Assembly (NCBI GenBank): GCA_902581145.1 | Contig: CACHNE010000007.1 | Span: 1 to 64,000 of the forward strand | DNA length: 64,000 nucleotides | Reading direction: 5' to 3' | From: an uncultured Bacteroidota bacterium | GTDB lineage: Bacteria; Bacteroidota; Bacteroidia; Flavobacteriales; Flavobacteriaceae | Shown: piece after piece, positions 35,642-44,448 of the stretch | How the letters are laid out: every line of letters begins with the position of its first letter | Position numbering within the stretch: position 1 is the stretch's first letter | Made by a program: the position numbers and the translations under genes | The notes under the pieces: generated by a model | Seen by the model: only the letters and a program-made list of their open reading frames with translations | What the model was told of the DNA's origin: nothing | Database searches by the model: none

Positions 35642-36505
35642 TTATTTATCCTTAACGAAGTCCTTCATTATGAAAACATGAGGAAGGGTTAAACTTGAAA
35701 TAACAATAAAAACAAATAATATTAAATTATCACTGGTCAGTAAATCATTGTTAAATTGATATAGTAAGAAACCAAAAAAAATTGAAACTATTGTGAATGG
35801 TAGGGTTTTTAAATAAAATTTTATGAAATTTTCGGTCTTAAATTCCTTAAACTCTAGCATAAGCATGGGCAATGAATGACAAAAACCAAAGTATAAAGCA
35901 AAAGATGTCAATAAATCAGTATGGAAAAAGACCATGTAAAGTATGGTTATTTCAGCGTAAAGTGGAACCTTTCTTTTAATATCAAAATTTACAATTGATA
36001 ACATTAAAATACCAACAGAAACAAGAAGAAAGAAAACACTATCAAAGGCAGACAAATCAAGTGTTGCAAACTGTGGAATGATATATAAAATTTCTTGCAA
36101 TTCCACAATGTTATTAAGGAATAAAGACAATAAAATATTTGCGCCAATTACAAAATTTAAAATCTTATTATCTGTTGGATTGTAACCAATCACCTGTGTT
36201 TCACCAAAATGATAACAGGATATAATTAGAAAGACTAATAATCCTAGAAAAGGTGATAATACCCAGATAATGATATTAAAAATAATCAAAGAAAGATAGG
36301 TAGTATAAAATATAAGCTTACTGTCAAATTTTCTTGCTTTAGGATTTATGAAAGCAATTATATGATCAACAGATCCATGAGGGATTCCGATTGATAACAT
36401 AACTATAAGAAATAAAAGAATAGAATAGGAACTTTCAAGTCCAAAAAAAATAATTGAGAGAGCAAGAATTAATCCTGCAAGTTTTGATTTAACGACTACA
36501 TCCAT
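35642..36505 (-). CDS. blh: Beta-carotene 15,15'-dioxygenase, Brp/Blh family
   Basis: The 287-residue integral membrane enzyme cleaves beta-carotene into two retinals. The family's iron-ligand histidines are visible: His43 and His48 in GIPHGSVDH, His99 in SCYHFGETQ, a His in YFGFCHSLPML and another in LTLPHVFIM near the C-terminus. About eight hydrophobic helices are present. It lies just downstream of the proteorhodopsin gene on the same strand, supplying its chromophore, but a strong terminator stands between them, so it needs read-through or a promoter of its own. The carotenoid (crt) genes are not in the window. Confidence 0.92.
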   Translation of the reverse strand: MDVVVKSKLAGLILALSIIFFGLESSYSILLFLIVMLSIGIPHGSVDHIIAFINPKARKFDSKLIFYTTYLSLIIFNIIIWVLSPFLGLLVFLIISCYHFGETQVIGYNPTDNKILNFVIGANILLSLFLNNIVELQEILYIIPQFATLDLSAFDSVFFLLVSVGILMLSIVNFDIKRKVPLYAEITILYMVFFHTDLLTSFALYFGFCHSLPMLMLEFKEFKTENFIKFYLKTLPFTIVSIFFGFLLYQFNNDLLTSDNLILFVFIVISSLTLPHVFIMKDFVKDK

Positions 36506-36530
36506 TGGTTAGTTTATTTAAAATAAATAT

Positions 36531-36566
36531 AAAAAAAAAAGGTGAAGATTAAATCTTCACCTTTTC
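36531..36566 (-). terminator. Intrinsic terminator of the proteorhodopsin gene
   Basis: GGTGAAGA (36541-36548) and TCTTCACC (36554-36561) form an 8-bp stem that can extend to 10 bp, with a tight AT loop. On the minus strand it is followed by ten or more U residues (A run 36531-36540); the plus side ends in TTTT, so it may act both ways. It separates the rhodopsin and blh genes. Confidence 0.85.
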
Positions 36567-36590
36567 TTATTAGTTAATAATTAACTAAAA

Positions 36591-37313
36591 TTAGCTCTTA
36601 GCAGCATACCATACGGCCATACCGAAACCAATTTTGTTAATAGCATCACCTATGTTGTAAATGATATTCATAGCACCTTCATCGATAGCTACGAAAGAGT
36701 ACCAACCTTCAGTTCCAGCCATGTATCCAATAGGATAAATAGCCCAACCAACAAGTACAAACCATTGTAACATTCTACCAGCTTCTGGGATTTTTCCTGA
36801 ACCACTAGTAAGAGCATTACCTACTGCACCTGATGGACCACCGAAGATAGATAAACATCCAACTTCATAAGCCATCCAGAAGTAAGCAACACCAGAGATA
36901 GCACCCCAAGTTTGAGCGTCTAATACTCCAGTTACATCTGATTCACCGAAGTAACCAGCTACTAACATTACAACTGATGCCCAGAATAATTTTCTCATTC
37001 CTACACCTGTTAAGAGAGCAAATTCAACTACCATTAACGGTACAGTAAGAATCCAATCGATGTACCTTAATTCAGTTGGAGAGCCTAAACCAGCTGTCCA
37101 TTGTTCTCTCATGTAAAAATAATGCACAGCTGCAATACCAGTAATAAGTGCTGCAACAAGCATTGAATCTTTAAATTTCTTGTCAACTTGACCGTGTTGC
37201 ATTAAAAACCACACAGTTGCTGCTAACATAGAAACAGAGCCGATAAAGAACGTGAATCCAGTGAAATCACCAGGCTCAATTGTTCCGGCTAAAATAAAAT
37301 TTAACATTTCCAT
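36591..37313 (-). CDS. Proteorhodopsin, light-driven proton pump (green type)
   Basis: The 240-residue seven-helix microbial rhodopsin has retinal Schiff-base Lys227 (DAINKIGFGMAVWY). Helix C reads RYIDWILTVPLMVVEF, giving Arg83, proton acceptor Asp86, Thr90 and donor Glu97: the DTE set of outward H+ pumps, not the NDQ set of Na+ pumps or NTQ of Cl- pumps. The acceptor-linked His64 (AAVHYFYMRE) is present. The spectral-tuning site (position 105 in the reference proteorhodopsin) is Met94, associated with green absorption and common in Flavobacteriia. The terminator downstream suggests a mainly monocistronic transcript. A palindrome resembling FNR/CRP sites lies about 90 bases upstream. Confidence 0.97.
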   Translation of the reverse strand: MEMLNFILAGTIEPGDFTGFTFFIGSVSMLAATVWFLMQHGQVDKKFKDSMLVAALITGIAAVHYFYMREQWTAGLGSPTELRYIDWILTVPLMVVEFALLTGVGMRKLFWASVVMLVAGYFGESDVTGVLDAQTWGAISGVAYFWMAYEVGCLSIFGGPSGAVGNALTSGSGKIPEAGRMLQWFVLVGWAIYPIGYMAGTEGWYSFVAIDEGAMNIIYNIGDAINKIGFGMAVWYAAKS

Positions 37314-37342
37314 AATTATATAGTGTTTAATTTGTTATACAC

Positions 37343-37367
37343 CAAAATTACACAAAATATATGCCAA
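37343..37367 (-). promoter_or_regulatory. Proteorhodopsin promoter candidates (-7 TAATTTTG; alternative -24/-12)
   Basis: On the minus strand TAATTTTG (37350-37343) fits TAnnTTTG, but the nearest TTG is only 14 bases upstream, shorter than usual. The same stretch also reads TTGGCAT-ATATT-TTGTG, with GG and GT separated by ten bases as in -24/-12 promoters. Either would give a leader of about 25-30 bases. Confidence 0.4.
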
Positions 37368-37404
37368 ATTGTTAAAAATTTCTTAAAAAAATGAGGATTC
37401 TACA

Positions 37405-37418
37405 ATGATTTAAATCAA
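37405..37418. promoter_or_regulatory. FNR/CRP-like palindrome upstream of proteorhodopsin
   Basis: ATGATTTAAATCAA contains the perfect 12-bp palindrome TGATTTAAATCA and differs by one base from the FNR consensus TTGAT-N4-ATCAA. Its centre is about 65-75 bases upstream of the predicted rhodopsin start site, a position used by CRP/FNR-family activators. Regulator identity is inference. Confidence 0.4.
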
Positions 37419-37639
37419 TTATTGAAGATTTAACAGAGAAGAATAATAAAAAACATAAACATAAGACAATTTCTAAAAAAGCCTCTAAAGTCTGATGATA
37501 TTAGCTTTTATTTGGTGAAAAACTTAATTTCTATGTTTTAAATTAATAACAAGAGTCATACCAGAGCTAATTATCTATAAAAATTTATTTTTAGAAATTA
37601 TTAACTAAAAACATAACAATAATTTAGAATAATATGTGA

Positions 37640-37647
37640 TAAATTTG
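37640..37647 (+). promoter_or_regulatory. Putative kdsA -7 element (TAAATTTG)
   Basis: TAAATTTG fits TAnnTTTG and lies 14 bases before the kdsA ATG. No TTG sits at normal -33 spacing, so support is limited. Confidence 0.35.
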
Positions 37648-37661
37648 TAAAAATTTAGATT

Positions 37662-38486
37662 ATGGATTTGAAAGTAATACCAAATATAAAATTTCTTGAC
37701 TCTAATAATTTTTTTCTGATTGCTGGACCATGTGCAATTGAGAGTGAAGAAATGGCTTTACAAATAGCTGAGAGAACCATTGAAATTACTGACAAACTCA
37801 ATATACCCTATATATTTAAAGGAAGTTTCAAAAAAGCTAACAGAAGTAGAATAGATAGTTTTACCGGTATAGGTGATGAAAAAGCATTAATTATCCTTAA
37901 AAAGATAGGAGACCATTTTAATGTACCTGTTGTCACTGATATTCATGATGTAAATGATGCTAATCATGCTGCTAAATATGTTGATATTCTTCAAATACCA
38001 GCATTCTTAGTTAGACAAACGGATTTGTTAGTAGCTGCGGCAAAAACAAACAAGGTTATAAATCTTAAAAAAGGACAATTTATGAGTCCTGAAAGTATGC
38101 AATTTGCAGTGAACAAAATTGTTGAATCAGGAAACCAAGATGTCATGATAACCGATAGGGGAACCATGTTTGGCTACCAGGATTTAATTGTAGATTTTAG
38201 AGGAATACCAACTATGAAATCTTATGCAACCACTGTGCTAGATGTGACTCACTCATTACAAAAGCCAAACCAAACATCTGGAGTCACAGGGGGTTTGCCA
38301 AATATGATAGAAACAATTGCTAGAGCTGGTGTCGTAAATGGAGTAGATGGATTATTTATAGAAACCCATTATAACCCAAAAAGTGCACTAAGTGACGGAA
38401 AAAATATGCTTCCAATCGAAAAACTAGAAGAAATTTTGGAACGTCTTGTATCCATTAGAAAAACAATAAACTCATTTAATTCTTAG
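37662..38486 (+). CDS. kdsA: 3-deoxy-8-phosphooctulonate (KDO-8-P) synthase
   Basis: The 274-residue enzyme condenses phosphoenolpyruvate with arabinose-5-phosphate to make KDO-8-phosphate for lipopolysaccharide. Motifs are FLIAGPCAIESEE (residues 18-30), FKGSFKKANRSRIDSF, VVTDIHDV and QIPAFLVRQTDLL. Cys24 in AGPCAIE is the metal ligand of the metal-dependent class (Aquifex type); E. coli-type enzymes have Asn there. It overlaps the convergent M28 peptidase gene by 4 bases and is transcribed alone from the large intergenic region. Confidence 0.95.
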   Translation: MDLKVIPNIKFLDSNNFFLIAGPCAIESEEMALQIAERTIEITDKLNIPYIFKGSFKKANRSRIDSFTGIGDEKALIILKKIGDHFNVPVVTDIHDVNDANHAAKYVDILQIPAFLVRQTDLLVAAAKTNKVINLKKGQFMSPESMQFAVNKIVESGNQDVMITDRGTMFGYQDLIVDFRGIPTMKSYATTVLDVTHSLQKPNQTSGVTGGLPNMIETIARAGVVNGVDGLFIETHYNPKSALSDGKNMLPIEKLEEILERLVSIRKTINSFNS

Positions 38487-39862
38487 AGCTTTATTTTATT
38501 AACGATACCATATTTGTCAATCAAATAAACCAGCGCAGTCATGGTTGCTGCACCTAATTCCAGTTCTCTTTTGTGAATTGTTTCAAATACATCATTAGCT
38601 GAGTGATGATGATCAAAATATCTTTGAGAATCAGGTTTTAACCCGCTAAGTACATTGTAAGGTGTTTTTAAGGGTCCTATATCAGCTCCACTTCCACCAA
38701 GTTCAAAAAAATGAATTAAATAAGGTTTAAAAAGCTCTTTCCAACTAAGTATTTGAGCATAGTTAGTTTCATCAGTATCAAAATAAAATCCTCTTGGGGT
38801 GAATGCACCTGCATCACTTTCTAGGGCAAAAATGTGATTTTCACCCTTTCTGAAAGCTTCCTCTGCGTATTTTTTACCTCCTCTTAGACCATTCTCTTCG
38901 TTCATAAATAATACTACTCTTATACTTCTTTTGGGTGTTATCCCTGAAACCTTTAATAGTCTCAGAACATCCATTGACTGAACGCATCCAGCTCCATCAT
39001 CGTGAGAACCATCACCTATATCCCATGAATCCAGATGTCCACCAACAAGAATATACTCGTCTGGGAATTCAACACCAGTTATCTCACCTATTACATTGTG
39101 AGATAGTACATCATCCATTTGTTTACAATTTTGTTTAAAGTAGAATTGAATATCATCATCCATCTTTAACATTGAACTTAGTAAATCCGCGTGCTGAGTA
39201 CTTATGGCTGCTGAAGGTATTCTATCTTTAACCGCAATATCACCATAAGTCATACTTCCAGTGTGAGGTAAATCATCAATTTTTAAATTCATCGATCTAA
39301 CTATGACACCCACCGCTCCGTATTCAATTGCATGAACTGCTCCTTCATACCTCTGGTTTACACACCCACCATATGCCTTAAAAGTGTCAATTAATGTGGG
39401 GTCCATAGGTCTATTATAGAAAACAATTTTGCCCTGAATTTTTTCTTTTCCTAATCTCTCTAGTTCTTCAAAACTTTGAACTTCAATTAAATTTGCCTTA
39501 AGACCCGTAACAGGGGTTGAAATTGAACCACCCAATGCACAAATATTGACCTGAGTTGTTTTACCAGGTGCAGTTTCAATATATGCAAATTCAGGAGCGC
39601 CTCTAACCCATTTAGGAACCATTACTGGCTGTAACCAAACTTTATCCAAACCTAGTAGTTCCAATTCTGATTTAGTCCAATTTACAGCTCTTTCAGCATT
39701 GAGAGAACCAGACAACCTTCCTCCAATTTGATTTGATAGGTAGTCTAACCACTCATAACTTTTTCCCTGAGTTAAAGAATTTGAATATATTTCCCTAAAA
39801 ACTTTTTCATCAGTTTGTGCAAAAGTTGAAATTGAAATAAGTAAAACTAATAAGTATCTCAT
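38483..39862 (-). CDS. M28 family metallopeptidase (carboxypeptidase Q-like)
   Basis: The 459-residue exported peptidase begins with a signal peptide (MRYLLVLLISISTFA-Q). The co-catalytic zinc site is complete: GGHLDSWD (His, Asp base), SHDDGAG (bridging Asp), NEENGLRG (catalytic Glu and ligand Glu), ESDAGAF (Asp) and HHHSANDVF (His). A PA-like domain occupies roughly residues 105-245. It is likely a periplasmic or outer-membrane aminopeptidase/carboxypeptidase acting on short peptides. It follows the NtrC-like gene by 1 base, so it is in the same minus-strand operon. Confidence 0.92.
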   Translation of the reverse strand: MRYLLVLLISISTFAQTDEKVFREIYSNSLTQGKSYEWLDYLSNQIGGRLSGSLNAERAVNWTKSELELLGLDKVWLQPVMVPKWVRGAPEFAYIETAPGKTTQVNICALGGSISTPVTGLKANLIEVQSFEELERLGKEKIQGKIVFYNRPMDPTLIDTFKAYGGCVNQRYEGAVHAIEYGAVGVIVRSMNLKIDDLPHTGSMTYGDIAVKDRIPSAAISTQHADLLSSMLKMDDDIQFYFKQNCKQMDDVLSHNVIGEITGVEFPDEYILVGGHLDSWDIGDGSHDDGAGCVQSMDVLRLLKVSGITPKRSIRVVLFMNEENGLRGGKKYAEEAFRKGENHIFALESDAGAFTPRGFYFDTDETNYAQILSWKELFKPYLIHFFELGGSGADIGPLKTPYNVLSGLKPDSQRYFDHHHSANDVFETIHKRELELGAATMTALVYLIDKYGIVNKIKL

Positions 39863-39863
39863 C

Positions 39864-41027
39864 TCAAATCTTTGTAAAATCTTTTACATTTTTAGGTGAT
39901 ATTTCTTTATCACCAAGAATAATCAACCTCTCAATTACATTTCTAAGTTCCCTGACATTTCCTGACCAATCATATTTTTTCATCAAATCAATTGCTTTTG
40001 CAGAAAATTTCTTTACTTCAGAACCTTGAGAGTCAGCAATTTTTCTACTAAAGTGCTCAATTAATAAAGGAATATCATCCTTTCGAGAATTCAAAGGGGG
40101 TACATCAATAATTATAACAGCCAATCTATGATATAAATCTTCTCTAAATTTACCATCTTCAATCTCCTTTTTTAAATCTTTATTTGTAGCTGCAATTACT
40201 CTGACGTCTATTTTAATATCTTTTCCGCCTCCAACTTTTTGGATACAGTTATCCTGAAGAACTCTTAAAACTTTAGCCTGTGCAGATAAACTCATATCAC
40301 CAATTTCGTCAAGAAAAATTGTACCATTATGTGCTGCTTCAAATTTTCCAACTTTATCTTTTACAGCACCTGTAAAAGATCCCTTCACATGACCAAATAA
40401 TTCGCTTTCTATCAATTCGCTCGGAATTGCAGCACAATTTACCTCAATCAGAGGTTGATGGGCTCTTTTACTTAAATTATGAATTGATTTTGCGACAAGT
40501 TCCTTTCCTGAACCATTAGGCCCGTTTACTAATATTTTTGCGTCTGTTTCTGCTACTTTGTCAATGAGATTTTTGATTTCATTAATTGCTTTACTTTTAC
40601 CAATCATTTCAAAATTCTTACTGATTTTTTTTCTGAGTAGCTTATTTTCAACGACAAGTTGTTTTCTATCTAATGCATTTCTAACAGTAGTTAATAGCCT
40701 ATTTAAATCGGGGGGTTTAGAAATATAGTCAAATGCCCCTTTTTTCATTGAGTCCACTGCCAATTCTAAATCTCCATGTCCAGAAATCATGATAATTGGA
40801 GTTTCTGGTGTGTTTTTTTTAGAAAAATCTAAAACTTCCATTCCGTCTACCTTTGGCATCTTTATATCGGAAATAATTAAATCATATGAGTTTTTCTTGA
40901 TATGATTTATAGCGTCAATTCCGTTTTCAGCTTGATCAATTTCATGAGATTTATCTTCTTCAGAAAGGATTTTAACAAGAACTCTTCTGATTGCTGGTTC
41001 ATCTTCAATAATTAAAATTCTAGACAT
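39864..41027 (-). CDS. Sigma-54-type response regulator (NtrC family) without DNA-binding HTH
   Basis: The 387-residue protein has a receiver domain (residues 1-115; phosphorylation site Asp54 in IISDIKMPKVDG) and a sigma-54 AAA+ domain: Walker A GPNGSGKE, the L1 loop GSFTGA (a common variant of GAFTGA), Walker B GTIFLDEIGDM and NVRELRNVIERL. It ends at ISPKNVKDFTKI, with no Fis-type helix-turn-helix, so it would act on sigma-54 polymerase from solution or work through a partner. This layout is seen in other Flavobacteriia. No histidine kinase is adjacent. It lies between the NatB-like permease gene (5-base gap) and the M28 peptidase gene. Confidence 0.9.
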   Translation of the reverse strand: MSRILIIEDEPAIRRVLVKILSEEDKSHEIDQAENGIDAINHIKKNSYDLIISDIKMPKVDGMEVLDFSKKNTPETPIIMISGHGDLELAVDSMKKGAFDYISKPPDLNRLLTTVRNALDRKQLVVENKLLRKKISKNFEMIGKSKAINEIKNLIDKVAETDAKILVNGPNGSGKELVAKSIHNLSKRAHQPLIEVNCAAIPSELIESELFGHVKGSFTGAVKDKVGKFEAAHNGTIFLDEIGDMSLSAQAKVLRVLQDNCIQKVGGGKDIKIDVRVIAATNKDLKKEIEDGKFREDLYHRLAVIIIDVPPLNSRKDDIPLLIEHFSRKIADSQGSEVKKFSAKAIDLMKKYDWSGNVRELRNVIERLIILGDKEISPKNVKDFTKI

Positions 41028-41032
41028 ATTTT

Positions 41033-42331
41033 TTAGTATTTAAGCCATTTTATTAAATCTTTGTATGAAGGTTTTTTTCCATACATTAAGATACCAATTC
41101 TATATATTTTTGCTGCAATCCAAATAATAAAAATTACTGTTAAGTATAAAATTAATAAAGAAATAATCTGCTCAGAAATCGGAACACCATTTGGAATTCG
41201 CATCATCATTACTATTGGAGACGTAAAGGGAATCATTGAAAAGATTACGGAAACTACTCCATCAGGATTTTCTGCAGTAAATATACCAACATACAATGCA
41301 ATTATTACGATGAAAGTGATGGGTAACATAAATTGCTGTGCATCTGTTTGATTATCAACGGCTGCCCCAATTGCGGCAAACATCGATGAAAAAAGAAAAT
41401 AACCACCAATGAAATAAAATATAAAGGCAATTAGTATGTTTACCAGAGGTAGATTAAAGAAAGCCGACAACATATTAAGTGAAGCCTCAGAAATAGCATT
41501 ACTTTCAGCGGCTAGCATAAACTCATTATTATCATATGTAGAAGTAATCCCAAATGTTGTGGATATGAGAAAGCTAAATCCATAAAATAAGATAGCCCAA
41601 ACTATAAACTGTGATATACCTGCTAAAGATGTACCTACAATTTTACCTGAGATTAAATAAAATGGCTTAACTGATGAAACTATCACTTCAATAATTCTAC
41701 TACTCTTTTCTTCGATAACACTTGCCATAATCATTCCACCATATGCGAAAATTAGCATGTAAAGAAGAAAAGCTAAAAACATCCCAAAAAGAAGGCCAAC
41801 AAAACTATCAGCTTTTGTAGTCTTTTTTCCTTGAAATGTTTCCTGATAAAGACTAACAAATATTTTGTTACTGTTTATTTTATTAATATCAATTCCCTGA
41901 ATTTTATAATTTTTATTGGTTAAAATATTTTCTAACTGACCCTCAATGTTCCCGATCACCGTTAGAGATGGGGTGTCTTCTGAATAAAAAGAAATTGTTT
42001 CGGCAATTTTCTTTGGAGACTCAAGGTTTTCAATGTAAAGAAGACCAAAATCAGATTTAGTTTTTGATATTAATTTAGCTTCTTCTATATCAAAATTTTT
42101 TAATTGCGTATACTTTATTGACTCAGTTGATTCTAATTTATCAAAAATATATCCAGAATTATCAACAACTGACACATTACTTACTTCTTCATTATTTATA
42201 CTTGCAAACCATCCGATTAAAAAAACTAACCCAACAAGAATTAGCGGGGTAAATAATGTTGATAAAATGAAAGTTTTATTGGTTATTTTGTTCAAGTATT
42301 CTCTTGACGTAATAATTATAAATTTTTCCAT
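41033..42331 (-). CDS. ABC-2 type permease, NatB-like
   Basis: The 432-residue membrane protein has the NatB layout: one N-terminal helix (FILSTLFTPLILVGLVFLIGWF, residues 23-44), a periplasmic domain to about residue 175, then five or six helices (about 180-205, 225-255, 300-325, 335-355, 368-385, 390-415). VIEEKSSRIIEVIVSSVKPF is the diagnostic ABC-2 motif. It pairs with the ATPase encoded 2 bases upstream as an exporter. NatAB relatives export Na+, but substrate varies within the family; Na+ is plausible in seawater, though not shown. Confidence 0.88.
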   Translation of the reverse strand: MEKFIIITSREYLNKITNKTFILSTLFTPLILVGLVFLIGWFASINNEEVSNVSVVDNSGYIFDKLESTESIKYTQLKNFDIEEAKLISKTKSDFGLLYIENLESPKKIAETISFYSEDTPSLTVIGNIEGQLENILTNKNYKIQGIDINKINSNKIFVSLYQETFQGKKTTKADSFVGLLFGMFLAFLLYMLIFAYGGMIMASVIEEKSSRIIEVIVSSVKPFYLISGKIVGTSLAGISQFIVWAILFYGFSFLISTTFGITSTYDNNEFMLAAESNAISEASLNMLSAFFNLPLVNILIAFIFYFIGGYFLFSSMFAAIGAAVDNQTDAQQFMLPITFIVIIALYVGIFTAENPDGVVSVIFSMIPFTSPIVMMMRIPNGVPISEQIISLLILYLTVIFIIWIAAKIYRIGILMYGKKPSYKDLIKWLKY

Positions 42332-42333
42332 AT

Positions 42334-43260
42334 TTAGTCGTTTTTAACTGAATTTATGAATATTTCGTTTACATTGGGTATCACTTCCTTAAAATGAATC
42401 AGTCGTGAATTACTGTTAAGCAAATTAATTAGCTTGTCAGAATTTTGCCTAGAAACTAGTCTAATATTCATTCTTAAATTATCTCCAATTGTTCTGAAGG
42501 TTGGAGCAAATGTTTCATATTCCAATTTTAATTTATTCTCTAAACTTTTTGCATCAGGTGAATTAACAGCTACCTCAAAAGTATTTGTCTTAAAATCTTT
42601 TTTAATTTCGTCTAAATTACCATCAAGAATCTTATTAGATTTATTAATTAATGTAATGTATTCACATAATTCTTCTACAGACTCCATTCTATGAGTTGAA
42701 AAGATTACGGTTGCACCTTCTTTATTTAGTTGTAAAATTTCGTCCTTTATCAGATTAGCATTAATAGGGTCAAATCCAGAAAAGGGCTCATCAAATATTA
42801 ATAATTTAGGCTTGTGTAATACTGTTACAATGAACTGAACTTTTTGTGCCATTCCCTTTGAAAGCTCTGTTACTTTTTTATTCCACCAATCGGAAATCTC
42901 AAACTTATCAAACCATTTTTTTAACTCTGACCTAGCCATTTTTCTTTCCATTCCCTTTAATTGTGCTAAATAGATTGCCTGTTCACCAATTTTCATTTTG
43001 GGATATAATCCGCGCTCCTCAGGTAAATAACCAATTTGTTTAATATGGCTTGCATTGAGCTCTTGGTTATTGAAAAAGACTTTTCCAGAGTCAGGTAACG
43101 AAATTTGATTGATAATTCTTATCAATGTTGTTTTTCCAGCACCATTAGGACCTAAAAGTCCATAAATACAACCCTCAGGTATATTTAAAGAGATATTATT
43201 TAAAGCTGTATGTGATCCAAATTTTTTTGAAACAGAATCAATAGATAAAAGATTTTTCAT
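42334..43260 (-). CDS. ABC transporter ATP-binding protein, NatA-like
   Basis: The 308-residue ATPase has Walker A LLGPNGAGKTTL (residues about 34-45), a Q loop at IGYLPEERGLYP, a signature LSKGMAQKVQ (LSKGM, usual for this subgroup, instead of LSGGQ), Walker B LLIFDEPFSGFDP and switch STHRME. The C-terminal extension (about 215-308) matches NatA-type proteins. It acts with the ABC-2 permease encoded next to it. A 76-base gap separates it from dnaJ upstream. Confidence 0.9.
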   Translation of the reverse strand: MKNLLSIDSVSKKFGSHTALNNISLNIPEGCIYGLLGPNGAGKTTLIRIINQISLPDSGKVFFNNQELNASHIKQIGYLPEERGLYPKMKIGEQAIYLAQLKGMERKMARSELKKWFDKFEISDWWNKKVTELSKGMAQKVQFIVTVLHKPKLLIFDEPFSGFDPINANLIKDEILQLNKEGATVIFSTHRMESVEELCEYITLINKSNKILDGNLDEIKKDFKTNTFEVAVNSPDAKSLENKLKLEYETFAPTFRTIGDNLRMNIRLVSRQNSDKLINLLNSNSRLIHFKEVIPNVNEIFINSVKND

Positions 43261-43336
43261 ATCATATTTAGGCTAAGCTTAAATATAGTATTAAATGGTG
43301 AAGAATATTATTTTGATACAGATATTTAAGAAAAGA

Positions 43337-44446
43337 TTATGAAAACATATCTTTAACTCTGTCAAAAAATGATTTTTCTGAGTTTTCAGGTTTTGGTTCA
43401 AAATGGTCATTTTCTCTCATTGACTCAAAAAAATCTTTTTGCTTCTTATCAAGTGTTTTCGGAGTCCATACATTTACATGAACAAGTAAATCACCTGAAC
43501 CATATCCATTGATACTGGGCACCCCTTTTCCTCTAAGTCTCAAAATTTTTCCAGATTGCATTCCTGCTTCAATTTTTATTCTAACTTTTCCAGAAACAGT
43601 TTCAATCTCTTTGTCTGTACCCAAAATTGCATCAGGGATTGAAACGTATAGTTCATAATGTAGGTTATCACCCTCTCTCTGCAATTTTTTGTGAGGAACT
43701 TCATTTATCACAACTAATAAATCTCCACTAATTCCATTTCCAGGGGCTTCATTTCCTTTTCCTGAAACCTTGAGCTGCATATCATCTACCACGCCAGCTG
43801 GTATAGGAATTTTTACAGTTTCTTCTTTAATAATCATCCCATTTGCGTCAGATCCACTAGGTCTACTATCCAAGGTCTGTCCTGATCCAGAACAGGCTGG
43901 ACACGTAGTTGAAGTTTGCATTCTTCCAAGAATTGTGTTCGTAACTCTTGTTACCTGACCAGTTCCATTACATTGAGGGCATGTAGAAAAAGTTGCTCCT
44001 GTTGCAAGTACTTTTCTTTTTACCTTGATTTTCTTCTCAACTCCATTGCATATTTCTTCTAAGGAGAGATTTACTCTAACCCTCAAATTACTTCCCTTCA
44101 TCACCCTTCTTCCTTGAGAACCTCCAAAACCTCCAAAACCTCCAAAAGCCCCACCAAAAATATCTCCAAATTGACTGAAAATATCATCCATATTCATTCC
44201 TCCACCAAATCCGGCACCACCATTTTGAAAAGCTTGGTGCCCAAATTGATCATAACGTGCTTTTTTATCTGGATCACTTAGGACGTCGTATGCCTCAGCA
44301 GCTTCTTTAAACTTTTCCTCAGCAGCTTTATCTCCTGGATTTTTATCCGGATGATATTTAATAGCCATCTTTCTGTAGGCTTTTTTGATCTCAGCAGCTG
44401 ATGAGCCCTTATTAACACCAAGAGTTTTGTAGTAATCTTCCTTCAT
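43337..44446 (-). CDS. dnaJ: Chaperone protein DnaJ (single zinc centre)
   Basis: The 369-residue co-chaperone has a J domain with HPD at residues 32-34, a Gly/Phe region (about 75-112), and the substrate-binding C-terminal domains (VKIPIPAGV ... [12 protein letters not shown]). Only two CxxCxGxG motifs are present: CPQCNGTG (Cys156/159) and CPACSGSG (Cys182/185). They correspond to motifs 2 and 3 of E. coli DnaJ, which form zinc centre II; motifs 1 and 4 (centre I) are absent. This appears typical of Flavobacteriia. It is coupled to grpE (2-base gap). Confidence 0.96.
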   Translation of the reverse strand: MKEDYYKTLGVNKGSSAAEIKKAYRKMAIKYHPDKNPGDKAAEEKFKEAAEAYDVLSDPDKKARYDQFGHQAFQNGGAGFGGGMNMDDIFSQFGDIFGGAFGGFGGFGGSQGRRVMKGSNLRVRVNLSLEEICNGVEKKIKVKRKVLATGATFSTCPQCNGTGQVTRVTNTILGRMQTSTTCPACSGSGQTLDSRPSGSDANGMIIKEETVKIPIPAGVVDDMQLKVSGKGNEAPGNGISGDLLVVINEVPHKKLQREGDNLHYELYVSIPDAILGTDKEIETVSGKVRIKIEAGMQSGKILRLRGKGVPSINGYGSGDLLVHVNVWTPKTLDKKQKDFFESMRENDHFEPKPENSEKSFFDRVKDMFS

Positions 44447-44448
44447 AA

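Larger units (their letters stand above)
37314..37661. other. 348-base gene-free divergent regulatory region
   Basis: This is the only gap over 300 bases in the window. It is very AT-rich and lies between proteorhodopsin (minus) and kdsA (plus). It contains the proteorhodopsin promoter candidates near 37343-37367, an FNR/CRP-like palindrome at 37405-37418 and a kdsA -7 box at 37640. No open reading frame or stable RNA structure stood out in the remaining part. Confidence 0.7.

Noticed and set aside
36591-37313. Sodium- or chloride-pumping rhodopsin
   Set aside because: Helix C carries the Asp-Thr-Glu set, not Asn-Asp-Gln or Asn-Thr-Gln.
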